Positions 49,123 through 61,404 of a stretch of DNA of 64,000 bases are shown here, one piece after another. The position numbers and the translations under genes were made by a program. Below the pieces are notes generated by a model, which searched no databases, had not been told where the DNA came from, and was given only the letters and a program-made list of their open reading frames with translations. Positions within the stretch are counted from its first letter, which is position 1. The number at the start of each line of letters is the position of its first letter. The DNA comes from Anisus vortex (Eukaryota > Mollusca > Gastropoda > Planorbidae), in the NCBI GenBank assembly GCA_949126835.1, contig OX421500.1, forward strand, positions 31,456,641 through 31,520,640, read 5' to 3'.

Positions 49123-51630
49123 CCCGTGAATATTTGGTCATGGAACAAACCTTAAATTGTTCACCCACACACACACAGCTATAATATACATAACGCAGCA
49201 TCTCACCACCCAACCTGCCCCTATGTCCACACCTGGACACTCCCCCCTCCCACACACCAAACACCACGAAGCGGGGAATCAATGAAATCACTCTCCACAG
49301 TCCATCGCAGGACCACCACCCCCTCCCCCAAAGACAGCTGAGAAAAACAAATAAATGACAACATTTACTCTACAAAAAAAGGTGACAATTGGGAGAAAAA
49401 AATCAATAGCAAAATTAACATGAGCAATGAACGAGCCTGGGCGCGAGGGCTGAGAGAAGTTGCACAGTGGGGGAGGGAGGAGGTGAGAACGTGGCCGAGA
49501 GAAAAGGAGAAAAGACTGAACAAGTTCGATGTTCAACAGACCACATCAGAAATCGTTTGCCGTTATGCAATCTGATTAGATCACAGAGCGCGTGCAGTTC
49601 GATATCAACGGTTCTGCTAGCGAAAGTACGACATCTACTTAGTTGTTATTATAACAGTAAAACGTTTAAGACACATTTTTTTTCCGTTAGGTTCCATAGT
49701 TATCTCAACGCTCAATGTCAAAGATGTTTTTATAATATCTCAACGTTGAACTATCCTCCCTCTTTATTTATAAATTATGTATGTCAAATAAAAAAATAAC
49801 CTCATGCTATTTTTATTTCCGTATACTTTGCACAAAAAGTCAAGCCACGAACTATTTTTGTTTAAATTGCTTATATTTCCTTTAGTACTAGGATTGGGTA
49901 TGATTCGGTCTCTGTGTTGGTTGGTGGCTGGTTTTCTCTCTCCGCACTACTCCCCCCACCCCTTTTTTTTCCCACTCATACACTTACTTACATTTTTTTT
50001 CTCCATTTTGCTTAGTTTCAAGACGTGATGAGTAACACCCCGACCCCCCCCCCCCCCCCACACACACACACGGAGCCGCAGAAGTTGGGGGCGGGGGGGG
50101 GGCGCTAGTGTAGGAGGTAGGTAAACATTTGCTAATCATTTGTGAAAGAAGTAAACATTAGCAATGCGAATTGCTCACACCGGGGCCAGTTTTCTGGTTC
50201 AAAAGGGAAATGAATTCCAAACGAATCTTTGTTTCAAATATAGACAACTAGTGCATCTTTTGTGCACGAACTAAACTTTCTATTTTATTTCACACTTTTC
50301 TAACAACAAAATATTTAAAAGAAATTGTGTTTGGAATTTTTTTCTTAAAAACGAGAGGAGGGAGGGGCAAAGGAACAAAATTACTTTTTTTTTTCTTCCT
50401 TTCGTTTTCAAAAAGGTTTGACATTTTCATGGCTGCTTGGTGGCGATCTAGCATTTTATGGCTCCATTCTGGAAATATTAACATTATCAAGGTACCGAAA
50501 TAGAAAAAAAGAACGCGCACAAATGCCAATTTTACTGGAAGGGGCTTTTAACTATCAACTATAAAACTTATTGAGAGGAGGGGGCGGGGGAGAAATAAAA
50601 CTTGAATATGAAAATGAAACTCTCGCCACAGCCTCGTATGTGTAATATTAGATTAACACGATGATTAAATAGGAATCGTGGGGTAGCTTAATTTTCACAT
50701 TTAAAGGAACACAGTTGGCCTGTGATGGTGACATCCCACTCCCCTCCCCATCCTCCAGACTTTTGTTTCGGTGTAAAATGTTACTTGTTTTTTTTCTTCC
50801 TCTCCCTCTTTTACCTCAACAAGCACTTCTCCTCTCTCACACCTCGGGCCCCACCTCCCTTCCTCACTCTTTCCTTTTGTTATAATTTTTGTGTAATCTC
50901 CTAACGGAAACAAATCCATTCCATTTCTCCCAGGCCGACCACTCCACCCCTCTCTCTCTCTCCACCTTTTCATACTCCTCCCTCCATACCACACCCTTCC
51001 GCGCCCTGCGCCCCCGGCCTACACTAGAGGCTCTTTTGCAAACATGAGCAGTTGGTGCAATGCTCCTATATTGTATCAGCGATCCCCCCCGTGCAAACAC
51101 TTCGGTGCCCCCCTCCCCTTTATATTTGTACGTGGTGTAGGGAAGAGTAGAGGGTAGGGGCCCTTATGATGAGGGGTCCCCCATGAAACTATTCGAAAGT
51201 CCCCCCACACACACAACACACACATACAGACACAATGAAAGAAAACCCTTATTTGTTTGCTCTGGCAGTCGATGTGTGGTCCATTGCGCCTGCTCTTTTT
51301 TGTTCTATTCTATGGAATAACGATGTTACAGGCAATAAGCAATAAGGGAGAGGGAGGGGGGGTTAAGGGGTAGAAAACGTAAGCCGTGAAAGTGAAGTGG
51401 GAGAGGGGTGGAGCGGGAGAGGGGGGTAGGGTAAATGCGAATCGTGGCTGATTGGTTATTTTACCATCTCCTGGGACATATATAAAAAGACAACCGGACG
51501 GGGGGGGGGGGGGGGAAGCTATTTGGGCTGCAGGGCAATATAGATAAGCACGCAGGCAGAGTGTGTGTCCAGCTTCTTCCACGCCATGTTGATTGGTAGG
51601 TTGAATTTCAAAAGCGTGACGGAGCATCGG
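49123..51630. other. No supportable gene; simple-sequence-rich
   Basis: Contains poly(C)-(CA)n near 50046 and G- or C-rich tracts near 50093, 51355 and 51500. Short open frames show only low-complexity composition. Confidence 0.5.
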
Positions 51631-51711
51631 TTAACCCTTCCCGAACCGACCTACTTCTATCTATGCTGCCTTCAGTTCCGCTATATACGCGCCCGGGACT
51701 GTAAGGGTTAA
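51631..51711. mobile_element. 81-bp TTAA-flanked miniature element, copy 2
   Basis: Same length and ends as 14783-14863 with one visible base change (CCCGAACCG against CCCGTACCG). Confidence 0.75.
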
Positions 51712-53094
51712 AAGTCTACGTGAAAAAGGGGGAGCGGGTCATTTTATTCAATGACTTACTTTAAATCCATTCGCTCAGTCAAATCAACAACGCCATTTTT
51801 TTTTGTTTTGTTTTTTTTTGTAATGAAAGGAAGGAAGACATTTTACAAAATCACTTTACATTGAAAAAGAGTGGTTTGGAGAGTACGGGGATACGCGTAA
51901 GTATTTTAAAAGAAGGAAATGACGTCATCAAAAAACGCTGTGGAGTAAGAAAGTGACGTAATGGCGAGACCATGCAGATATAAAATATTATTAGAAAGAA
52001 AAACAAGCCAACCGCTATGTCCTCCTCGTTAATTTCATTTACGATATTTAGAGGGCGGGAGTTCAAGTAGAAATACTCTTGCTGGTATTAATACATGCTT
52101 GAATTAATATAAATGGCATTTCATGCTATGTTATCAGGTTGAAAGAGACAAAAACATAAGGAAAACGCCAAATCTCAGGAACATTTTGTTGAATTAAAAC
52201 AAATAACAATCGGTCACAGATATTATCGTTCGGATGGAGTATGCCTATATATAAAAACATTAGGTCACACCATTCACGTACAATCACCAGGACCAGCTTT
52301 AGAGTCGACGAAAACAGAGACAATTTTTTTTTTCGGAAACAATAATTTTCGAACCCCCCCCCCCCCCCCCCCCACAAGTCAACTAAAACCAAGGTTTGCC
52401 TGTACAAACCAAGACAAGAAAAAACTGAAATACAACAGCAGTAACTGTGACTCGCTCTAGCGTGTTTTAAGTGAAATATTATGGTCATAATTATTATGAC
52501 CATCGGATAGAGAATGCTTACCACGAGACCACCCTGTTTCATGATATAGCTATACTAAGAAATATATTTTTTAAAAGGTTCTTTTTTCAATGAGAAGATT
52601 TCATTCCACGATGTATGAAGGGTGGGGGGGGGGGGGGGGGGTAATCATTCCAATCGTTTGCATTCACTCCTTCACTCCCTCTCCCAGTCCAGCTATTATA
52701 AACATTTTAAAGTACTCATCCCCCACACCGGCACGGGATAAGTGTATCAATACGAGCCGTATGGCGAGAGTCAGCAAGCATGGCCATCGATCCGAGAGAC
52801 ACGAACGGGCTTCTGATCTTTTCAAAAGAACGTTTTTATTTCCCCTTTTCCTTACTTCAGCAATTATGTCCCATTTCACGCAGTAAGCGCACACTAATTA
52901 CTGGAGACCTTTTACCAACCAACAGAGGATTGCAACCACACCTCCCTCTTCTCTCAAAGGCACTACTAGCAATAGATTGTGCAGAGCAGTAGCAATAGAT
53001 GATGCAGGTGGTGCTATGCACAAGGGCCTGGCATTCGTGTGGGCGCCTATGGAAGCGAGGGCCTGGGGGAGGGAGGTAAATGGAATGGCCCAGC
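51712..53094. other. No supportable gene
   Basis: Holds a C run of about 18 at 52357 and a G run of about 17 at 52624. Nothing else recognised. Confidence 0.5.
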
Positions 53095-53477
53095 CAGGGC
53101 TGCGGAGACGGTAGATAAATGTTCCGACTCCAGCTCCGACTCCTCAGTTTTTTTTTACTTCCGACTCCGACTCCTCTGTATTAATATGCGAATGTCTTGC
53201 CATATAGGGAGGCACATGTAAAGCATGCTTCTTCACGGTCACTTAATGTGTTATTTTTGCTGTTACGTGAGGCATGCATTTGTCTTTATTCTGACAGTAG
53301 AGAATTAATTAATTATAACTATTTGTGAATTGGGACATTTAAATTTGCTTTTTTTTTAAATTCCAATCTAAATTTAGTAGATGTAGGAGTCGGAGTCGGT
53401 GCATTATGTGCCGACTCCGACTCCAGGCACCCAAAATGTCCCCCGACTCCGACTCTAACTCCGACTCCACAGCCCTG
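53095..53477. mobile_element. hAT-type MITE family C, copy 3
   Basis: 383 bp. Ends CAGGGCTGCGGAGACGGTAG and CGACTCCACAGCCCTG. Flanks GGCCCAGC and GGCACAGC match at 7 of 8. Its interior matches the 35704 copy (TTAATATGCGAATGT, AATTGGGACATTTAAATTTG), so these two are the longer subtype. Confidence 0.9.
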
Positions 53478-55825
53478 GGCACAGCAACGCAGCTCTGCAG
53501 AAGGACCCTTGCCCCCCCCCCCCTCCCTCCATCGCTTTTTATTTTATTTTACCACTACCTCCACGTAATAGCCCGGGACACTTCATTCATTTTTCTTCCA
53601 TATGTATAGTTTTCAACAGTTGGCAGTCTGTTGGATATGGTTATTTCTCCCTCGATATTGCCTCGCCTAACGTCCATTGAAATGCCCCCCCCCCCCCCCC
53701 CCCCACATACTCGTGATTGATTCCGCTAAAAAGAATCGGATGGACACTGAGCAACTACGCGCGAATAAATATAAATGTATTCACTAGTACATCTGACCGC
53801 CTTACTGCTCCCGACACCATCCCACCCACCTTGCACGATTTCACCCACCGCAGCCAGATGAATTGCGTTTTCTTGTTAGACCACCACCCTCGCCACCACC
53901 CCTCGCCGATAGTAGAAAAATAAACACTCGGATTGAAAAGGCTATCGATGTGAGTTTTTAGGCTCGTGCAATCGCATCGCGCTCATTTTTTTGTGTGTGT
54001 GCTTCTATTGAACGAACAAACAAAACCGGTTCTCGTTAGCGAAACTGTCCGAATTTATAATCACAACTGCTCATGAGCACACAGTTTGTCTATAAGATCG
54101 ACCTTATAGATCTACATATTGTAGTTAACACTTGTTCTTATTACTACGCAATAACTTGTTGGAGAAGATTTTCCCTGTTTTCTTGTTAATAATGCCTGGC
54201 AAAGTATGTTAAAGAGCCATTTATATTGACATGACGTCCCAACTAATTAAATACTCTGATTATAATGCATCGCTCAATGGTGGAGCTTGGTCACGAGGGT
54301 CGGCGGATTAGAAGACGAGTGCTCTTTGAGTTAGTAATTAAATTGTCTTTAAAAATAAAATTGTGTCTGTTCACTGCGAACACAGTCCCACTGGTTCTCA
54401 AAACGACGAGGAGACTTCCGTGCGCGTCTCAATCTAATGTTATTGTATGTGACCGACACTTATAAAAGAGGTGTGTGTGTAAAGCCACGAGTAAAGGAAT
54501 CAGGGAATTCCTCTTCAAATGGAGAATATTAAAAAGTAAGTCAAGTAGTTACACTGCTGCATTCTAAAGTTTGAAACAAATAAACGCCAGACTGAGCCAC
54601 GAGACAATGATACAATTCATAATCATATTTTTGGCGGGGTTCTTGTATAAGCCTTGATGTAGACAGAAGTCACAGTCAGAGCATGACGGGAAGATAAATG
54701 CACTTGTGAACATAATTAATGAATAAATAGAGCCATAGAGCGTGCCATAATACTGGTGGTTAGACACGTACAAAATCTATTATGTTATTCGTTAAGTTTA
54801 TTCATTCATGGCTCCCTAAAGAATTCTAATCTTTTCAACATAAAGGCTTCTTTGTTCGATTAGATCTAGATCTACATATAAACAAATATGTTCTATAGTT
54901 ATGCAAATCTGGTTCCAAAAATCTATTGTTGTTTTTTTTTGTTGTTTTTTTTTTAAATAATTATTTTAATTCGAATGAATTCGACGTTTTTTAAAACAAT
55001 TTTGTTGACTTGACGAGATCACCAGAACTTGTTAAAAAAAAGACATCACAATTATTAGAAGAAAAAATATATTATTCAAAGTTAGATCGATTATTAATTA
55101 TAAGCACATTCGTATTTTCAGGCAGGCCAGAAGGTTAACGAAACCCTGTGAAATAAATTACTAAAAAGAAATGACCAACGCATGCACTAACCGTGGGGAA
55201 ATGATGAGGCATCCTCGACTACATACACCTCTATCAAAACAAAACTGTATGGAAGACAGACAGGCCTGGAAACCACCGTACAATTCATCATAGCTATAGG
55301 TCTTTGTCTGAGCCCCTCCAGTGACTAGTATATAGTACGAAGATTACGACTACAGACGCATATTCCGTATGCAATGTACATATAAACGTGAGACTATGGA
55401 ATAACTGCACGCATAATTAGCCGTAAAGCTGTTAATACTAGGCCCTAGTTAATACCTAATTTTAACATTTATTGCGGAGGGGATGTTCTAAAATATGATG
55501 ATTTCAAGCAATATCAGCTAGCAAAGTTCAAATGAATGTAGGATTAAGAGATTATTTAGATGCACTTAATCATAATCAACAGCGGTATTAAAACCATACA
55601 GTGGGCAAACAAACTCACACACATTAACAACTCATACATATGGATCATATTGATAGAGGTCATATCGATCTGCTTCAAGGATGGTATTTGCATTTGCATA
55701 CATTTTGTTTATTTAAATATGGCGTAATGTGTGTTAATTTAGTCAACTAATGCAGATTTTTTTACTTCTCAAAATAAATGTAAAAAATGAAGGGAAAGAA
55801 GATGAAAAAAGCTGTTTAAGATATT
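53478..55825. other. No supportable gene
   Basis: C runs near 53514 and 53685. Otherwise AT-rich with no recognised family. Confidence 0.5.
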
Positions 55826-56785
55826 TAGTGTGATGTGTAACAGTTAACATAGTGTGATGTGTAACAGTTAACATAGTGTGGTGTGAAACAGTTAACTTAG
55901 TGTGGTGTGAAACAGTTAACATAGTGTGATGTGAAACAGTTAACATAGTGTGATGTGAAACAGTTAACATAGTGTGATGTGTAACAGTTAACATAGTGTG
56001 ATGTGAAACAGTTAACATAGTGTGATGTGAAACAGTTAACATAGTGTAATGTGTAACAGTTAACATAGTGTGATGTGAAACAGTTAACATAGTGTGATGT
56101 GAAACAGTTAACATAGTGTGATGTGTAACAGTTAACATAGTGTGATGTGAAACAGTTAACATAGTGTGATGTGAAACAGTTAACATAGTGTGATGTGAAA
56201 CAGTTAACATAGTGTAATGTGTAACAGTTAACATAGTGTGATGTGAAACAGTTAACATAGTGTGATGTGAAACAGTTAACATAGTGTGATGTGAAACAGT
56301 TAACATAGTGTGATGTGAAACAGTTAACATAGTGTGATGTGAAACAGTTAACATAGTGTGATGTGAAACAGTTAACATAGTGTGATGTGAAACAGTTAAC
56401 ATAGTGTGATGTGAAACAGTTAACATAGTGTGATGTGAAACAGTTAACATAGTGTGATGTGAAACAGTTAACATAGTGTGGTGTGAAACAGTTAACATAG
56501 TGTGATGTGAAACAGTTAACATAGTGTGATGTGAAACAGTTAACATAGTGTGATGTGTAACAGTTAACATAGTGTGATGTGAAACAGTTAACATAGTGTG
56601 ATGTGAAACAGTTAACATATTGTGATGTGTAACAGTTAACATAGTGTGATGTGAAACAGTTAACATAGTGTGATGTGAAACAGTTAACATAGTGTGATGT
56701 GAAACAGTTAACATAGTGTGATGTGAAACAGTTAACATAGTGTGATGTGTAACAGTTAACATAGTGTGATGTGAAACAGTTAACA
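55826..56785. repeat. Minisatellite, forty 24-bp units
   Basis: Unit TAGTGTGATGTGAAACAGTT then AACA. Forty copies with no indels. Main variants are GTGTAACAG against GTGAAACAG and AATGTG or GGTG for GATG. The GTGTAACAG variant often recurs every third unit, a partial higher-order pattern. Two overlapping minus-strand frames of over 300 codons exist only because 24 is a multiple of three. Confidence 0.97.
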
Positions 56786-56962
56786 GTTAGCGCCAAATTA
56801 GGAAGAAATAAGCTGGTCACCACCAAAGACTACGAGGAACGCTGTGCATAGGTTACAATAATAATGCATTTTGACTATGTAAAAAAATATATCTAAATGT
56901 CAGAGGTTGTGAGCTTGTTGTATCAGGGAATATCTGTGTACACAATGCGATTCTGTGTACAT

Positions 56963-57389
56963 CAATGATCCCCAAACAGAGTTATGTGTAGCCCTGAGGT
57001 TCCATCCATAAATATCAAGGGTTCCATGAGATTATGAGCTATGACACTAGATGTTTTTGTTAACTAAAAGTTTTCATTCCAATGTTTCTGTCAATTACTG
57101 AGTTACTAAGTGTTTTCAAAATTGTGTCTTTTCACTTGAAACACAATCTATTAGTACTTAAAATTTTGTGTGTCTCTTAGTGGCCAAGAAATCTCCCCGG
57201 GTGGGGGAGGGAGGGGAGAGACTCAGTTTTTTATTTGTTGATGACTGCATCAAATCATGATTTTTTTTTCTCTGAAAATCATTGAAATGTGTTTTTAAAG
57301 TTTATTAATTAAATTTTGGGGGTTCAGTCCAAACAAAAAGTTATTTTATGGTTTTATGCAGCAACAAAACAAAAGTTTGGGATACACTG
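56963..57389. mobile_element. Probable degraded hAT-like MITE
   Basis: Left CAATGATCCCCAAAC and right GTTTGGGATACACTG are approximate inverted ends about 427 bp apart. Flanks do not match. Confidence 0.5.
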
Positions 57390-57554
57390 TAATGAAACTT
57401 TGGATTGCGAGTGAATTGTGTATAAAAAGCACGAGCTTGTTAGCAAATGCAACGAGAGCACAAAGCCGTGATAATTGTTTTACGTACTCAAGACTATGAT
57501 ATGATTAACTGTTATTAAATAGGATTACCATGAACAATTAGTGCTCCTGATTAC

Positions 57555-57775
57555 ATCTAGCTGGATTCTCAATACATGGGTTGAAAGGGTGTCCCTAGGT
57601 CTGCCTAGCTATATTGGGAACATGAAATTGGTTGCGGTAAAGTAAAGGCGTATGGGCATTGTACTGGCCACACAAAGCCCTTGTATTCCGTGGCCACAGA
57701 AACTGGATAAGCCTGTTTACTAGCCCTAAGAGCCTATATGATCTTAATGGGATAGTTTAGTTTGCTTTAAAATGA
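57555..57775 (+). repeat. SINE copy
   Basis: Shares GGTGTCCCTAGGTCTGCC, GCGGTAAAGTAAAGGCG, GGGCATTGTACTGGCCACAC and GCCACAGAAACTGG with the 58201-58457 copy. The tRNA-like head is not recognisable. Confidence 0.75.
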
Positions 57776-58200
57776 TGTTTTGAAAGACACTTATAAGAAA
57801 TGAAGCCTTTGTTGTTCAATGCTGCTATATGTCTAACCCTGTTGTTTTTTTAAAGTATAGATTAGAACTTGCGTATAACATATAGAACATAGCTATGTAT
57901 AAGCAAAGACATATTTCGTTCAAAACATGGGAGACTGCAACATGCATGGTACTTGGACTTTAAAAATTCCAGTATACTCTTGCACTTAATTTACAGAATA
58001 AAACAAATCATAACTATTTAAAGTTTCCTTAGACAATTAATTACTGAGACATATCTTTCTGCTCCTTACAGTTGTTACATTCTATATAGTATAGTATAAA
58101 CTCATACGTTTTAACTCGTGTGTAACTGTTATAGAGGTGTTTTTATTGTGTAACTGTTATAGAGGTTTTTATTATTACAAGTTTAAAAAGATAAAAACGA

Positions 58201-58457
58201 CTTAATCCTTCTCGACTGGCGTACCGAAGGTCCTGGGTTCGAATCCTGGTGTGGGCTAGGATTTTTTTTCCCGGGTTTGGAGGGTGTCCTTGAGTCTACC
58301 CAGCTCTGATGGGTGCCGGCCTCAGTTGGAGTAAAGTAAAGGCGGCTGTGCATAGTGCTGGCCACACAATCACCTAGTATGCCGGGGACACAGAAACTGG
58401 TAAACGCTGCTTCACCGGCCCTATGGATCAATTTAGTCCGATGGGTACTTTACTTTA
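58201..58457 (+). repeat. tRNA-derived SINE, best copy
   Basis: A perfect B box GGTTCGAATCC lies at 58236-58246 in a tRNA-like head. A conserved body follows (GAGTCTACCCAGCTCTGATG, AGTAAAGTAAAGG-like block, GTGCTGGCCACACAATC, CCCTATGGATCAATTTAGTC) and the tail ends GGGTACTTTACTTTACT. The A box is weak, suggesting slight 5' truncation. The open frame on the minus strand is a by-product. Confidence 0.85.
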
Positions 58458-58959
58458 CTACTTAATCGTTATTAATGCAACCATCTGACTTTACCAAAAA
58501 TATTTCAGAAAGCCAGTCCCTGGTAAAATGGTGAAAGTACAAATCATTGAAAGGAACTGATCGATAATGACGACTTTCTACCAGTCGGTTGATTTCCCAT
58601 GGAATATAACCACGGCAGAGGTCAAAGGTGAATGCATTTGCAAAGCTCAAGACGGCAGGCCCCGGAATTACCGCAACCGTCTTAATACATATAAATATCG
58701 ATTATCGCCCATTATTATTCCGTAAGTGCAGTTCAATCGTTTACACCCCCCCCTCCTCTCCCTGCATTTACTCTTCAATGATCCCCTCCCCACCCCGTTT
58801 CTTTAAGGTCACCTAGCCCCCGCACGCCCCCACCCTCCCCCGCGTTGCTTGAGGAGTGAAACAAAAGGTACCCCATCAGGGTGTGTTGTTCAGAGCCCGT
58901 GGAGCAGAACGAATGGTTCTCGGGTCACACACATTAGGGATGGAAGGGAAGTACGAAGT

Positions 58960-59480
58960 TACACGCAGCACATTTATAACACACATAACATTACATACAA
59001 AACATTATACATAGCACATTGCATGCAACACATAACATACAGAACATTACACACAGAATTATACACACATTCTACACATAACATTACACATAGCCTGTTA
59101 CCCACTTTAAGTTGCCAAGAGTACATTACACACACGGTTTTACACATAGCGCTTCCACGCATGACATTACACACCACACATTACATTACAAAAATCACAC
59201 AACACTACACACAGCACAGAACATAGCACACAGCACATAATACTACATACAACACACAACACATAACACTACACACAGCACGGAACATTACACACAACAC
59301 AGAACATTGCACACAACACAAGTCCGAAGCAAACTGCACTCTATACACAGCGCTTTGCACGCATCAAATTTAACACAGCACATTACACAAGCACATTTCA
59401 AACAACATACACAAGCACATTTCAAACAACATAGGCTACTACACACATCACGCAGCTACTACACATCACACAATCAATAC
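58960..59480. repeat. Degenerate ACA-rich tandem repeat
   Basis: CATAACATTACACA, CAGAACATTACACACA and CAGCACATTACACA recur at about 15-base spacing over 500 bases with many changes. Confidence 0.75.
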
Positions 59481-60885
59481 ACCTGTCTATTTCACAAATA
59501 TTGACGAAGAAGCATCTTATGAGTCAAACACAGTCCGAACATAAGAAAATTAAACGCTTACAGTAGGACAGCGGACTAGGGGGGGGGGGGGCGCAAGGCC
59601 TTTCCATTTTGAGCGTGCGGTGATCGGTGAAAATTAAAAAAAACGGAAATAATGACAAAAATCATAAAGCAATTTAAAAAAGGCAACGATAAAAACGGCA
59701 GAAATGCAATATCTATTGTTTTAATTGAAAGTGGTGACTACATCAGTCCATTACGACAGATTTAACGACCCACCTTGTATAGATAGACACAATTAAATAT
59801 TAAACATCAACAAAGTCAATCAAGATAAAAGAGACAAGAAACACGGCTAGCAGTTGCCTGAACACTTTGTAAAGCCTTTTGTTAAGTTCTAAAAGGTTAT
59901 GTTAATTTTGTTGTATAACCTCCACAATTTAAGCAGTTTTGTGCGCGTGTGTGTGTGTGTTGTTATTTTGTGTGTGGCCTTGTTTAAGTGGTGGCGCTAC
60001 CTATATGGGTCTACTTAAAGTCTACTACCTAGTTCTTTCCCTTCAATTAGCAGCGTGAGTTATGTTTCGCTATTCAGAAGGGGGGAAATGTGCGGTGCTT
60101 AATTTTACTATGTCCGTATTAAAACTTTTTTTAAAACCTACACCTCTTGAACTTTCTGTTCTGGTGAGAAGGAGGGAGGAGGGGGGGGGGGGTAAGGTTG
60201 ACCTTCTGTATATGCAAATTAGACAAAGCCAAGACGATGTTATAATTTACGTCGATGCACTTTTTTTTTAGCTAACAAAAGACTTTGGTGCGTGATAGTG
60301 TGTGTGTGTGTGTGTGTGTAGGGGTAGGTGGGGGGGGGGGGAGACTGGGCACGCACTATAAATGTCTTCATTTACATTCGGTAGCCCCTCCCCCTCCCCC
60401 CAACAAGACCTTAAAAACTACACTTCACCCCTCTAACCACCAAACACTATATTTAAAAAAATAAAAACACGTTAGTGAAATAATATAGAGAATACCAATA
60501 TCAAATTTAGTGTTAACATCAGATTAATGCAGGTAATCTTATAATGACTTATTATGAGCGGATCAACTACAAACATAGTCAATAATGTAATGAATACATG
60601 TGATTTGTACAGCAGATTATAGTAATAATATTATATAATACACATGAAGAAGTACGCATATTTATCTATATAACAAAAGATAGAAGTAGGCTACGTAATA
60701 GATGGTTAAAGCTGGTGTTGTATTCAAATATTTAAATATCACATTTATTTGATTTGTCTTTTTTAAATCATCAATTAGCTTTGTCTCCTAGCCTAGAGTA
60801 ATGTCCCTGTTCTTAGTTGTATGTTAAATGCGATCTGAGCTTACATTATGTTTGTTGGCAGGGCTATACAAATATTATTATTATT
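59481..60885. other. No supportable gene; G runs and (GT)n
   Basis: G runs near 59579, 60181 and 60331, and (GT)n near 60298. No coding or RNA gene recognised. Confidence 0.5.
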
Positions 60886-60891
60886 ATTAGC

Positions 60892-61404
60892 CTACAACTC
60901 TTATGAACATAGATGTTACATTGACATATACAACTCTTATGAACATAGATGTTACATTGACATATACAACTCTTATGAACATAGATAGATGTAACATTGA
61001 CATATACAACTTTTATGAAAATAGATAGATGTTACATTGACATATACAACTCTTATGAAAATAGATAGATGTTACATTGACATATACAACTTTTATGAAA
61101 ATAGATAGATGTTACATTGACATATACAACTCTTATGAACATAGATAGATGTAACATTGACATATACAACTTTTATGAAAATAGATGTTACATTGACATA
61201 TACAACTCTTATGAACATAGATAGATGTTACATTGACATATACAACTCTTATGAACATAGATAGATGTTACATTGACATATACAACTTTTATGAACATAG
61301 ATAGATGTTACATTGACATATACAACTCTTATGAACATAGATGTTACATTGACATATACAACTCTTATGAACATAGATGTTACATTGACATATACAACTC
61401 TTAT
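60892..61404. repeat. Minisatellite, thirteen units of 36 or 40 bp
   Basis: Unit TACAACTCTTATGAACATAG then ATGTTACATTGACATA. An AGAT insertion makes the 40-bp form, so the two lengths alternate irregularly. Substitutions CTTTTATGAAAAT and GTAACATT define subtypes. Confidence 0.95.

Noticed and set aside
55743..56826. Minus-strand frames of 339 and 309 codons made of MLTVSHHT or YVNCFTSH repeats
   Set aside because: Two frames of the same strand are both open over the 24-bp array, the mark of a repeat artefact. No promoter or splice context.
58183..58431. 82-codon minus-strand frame
   Set aside because: It is the reverse of the tRNA-derived SINE.
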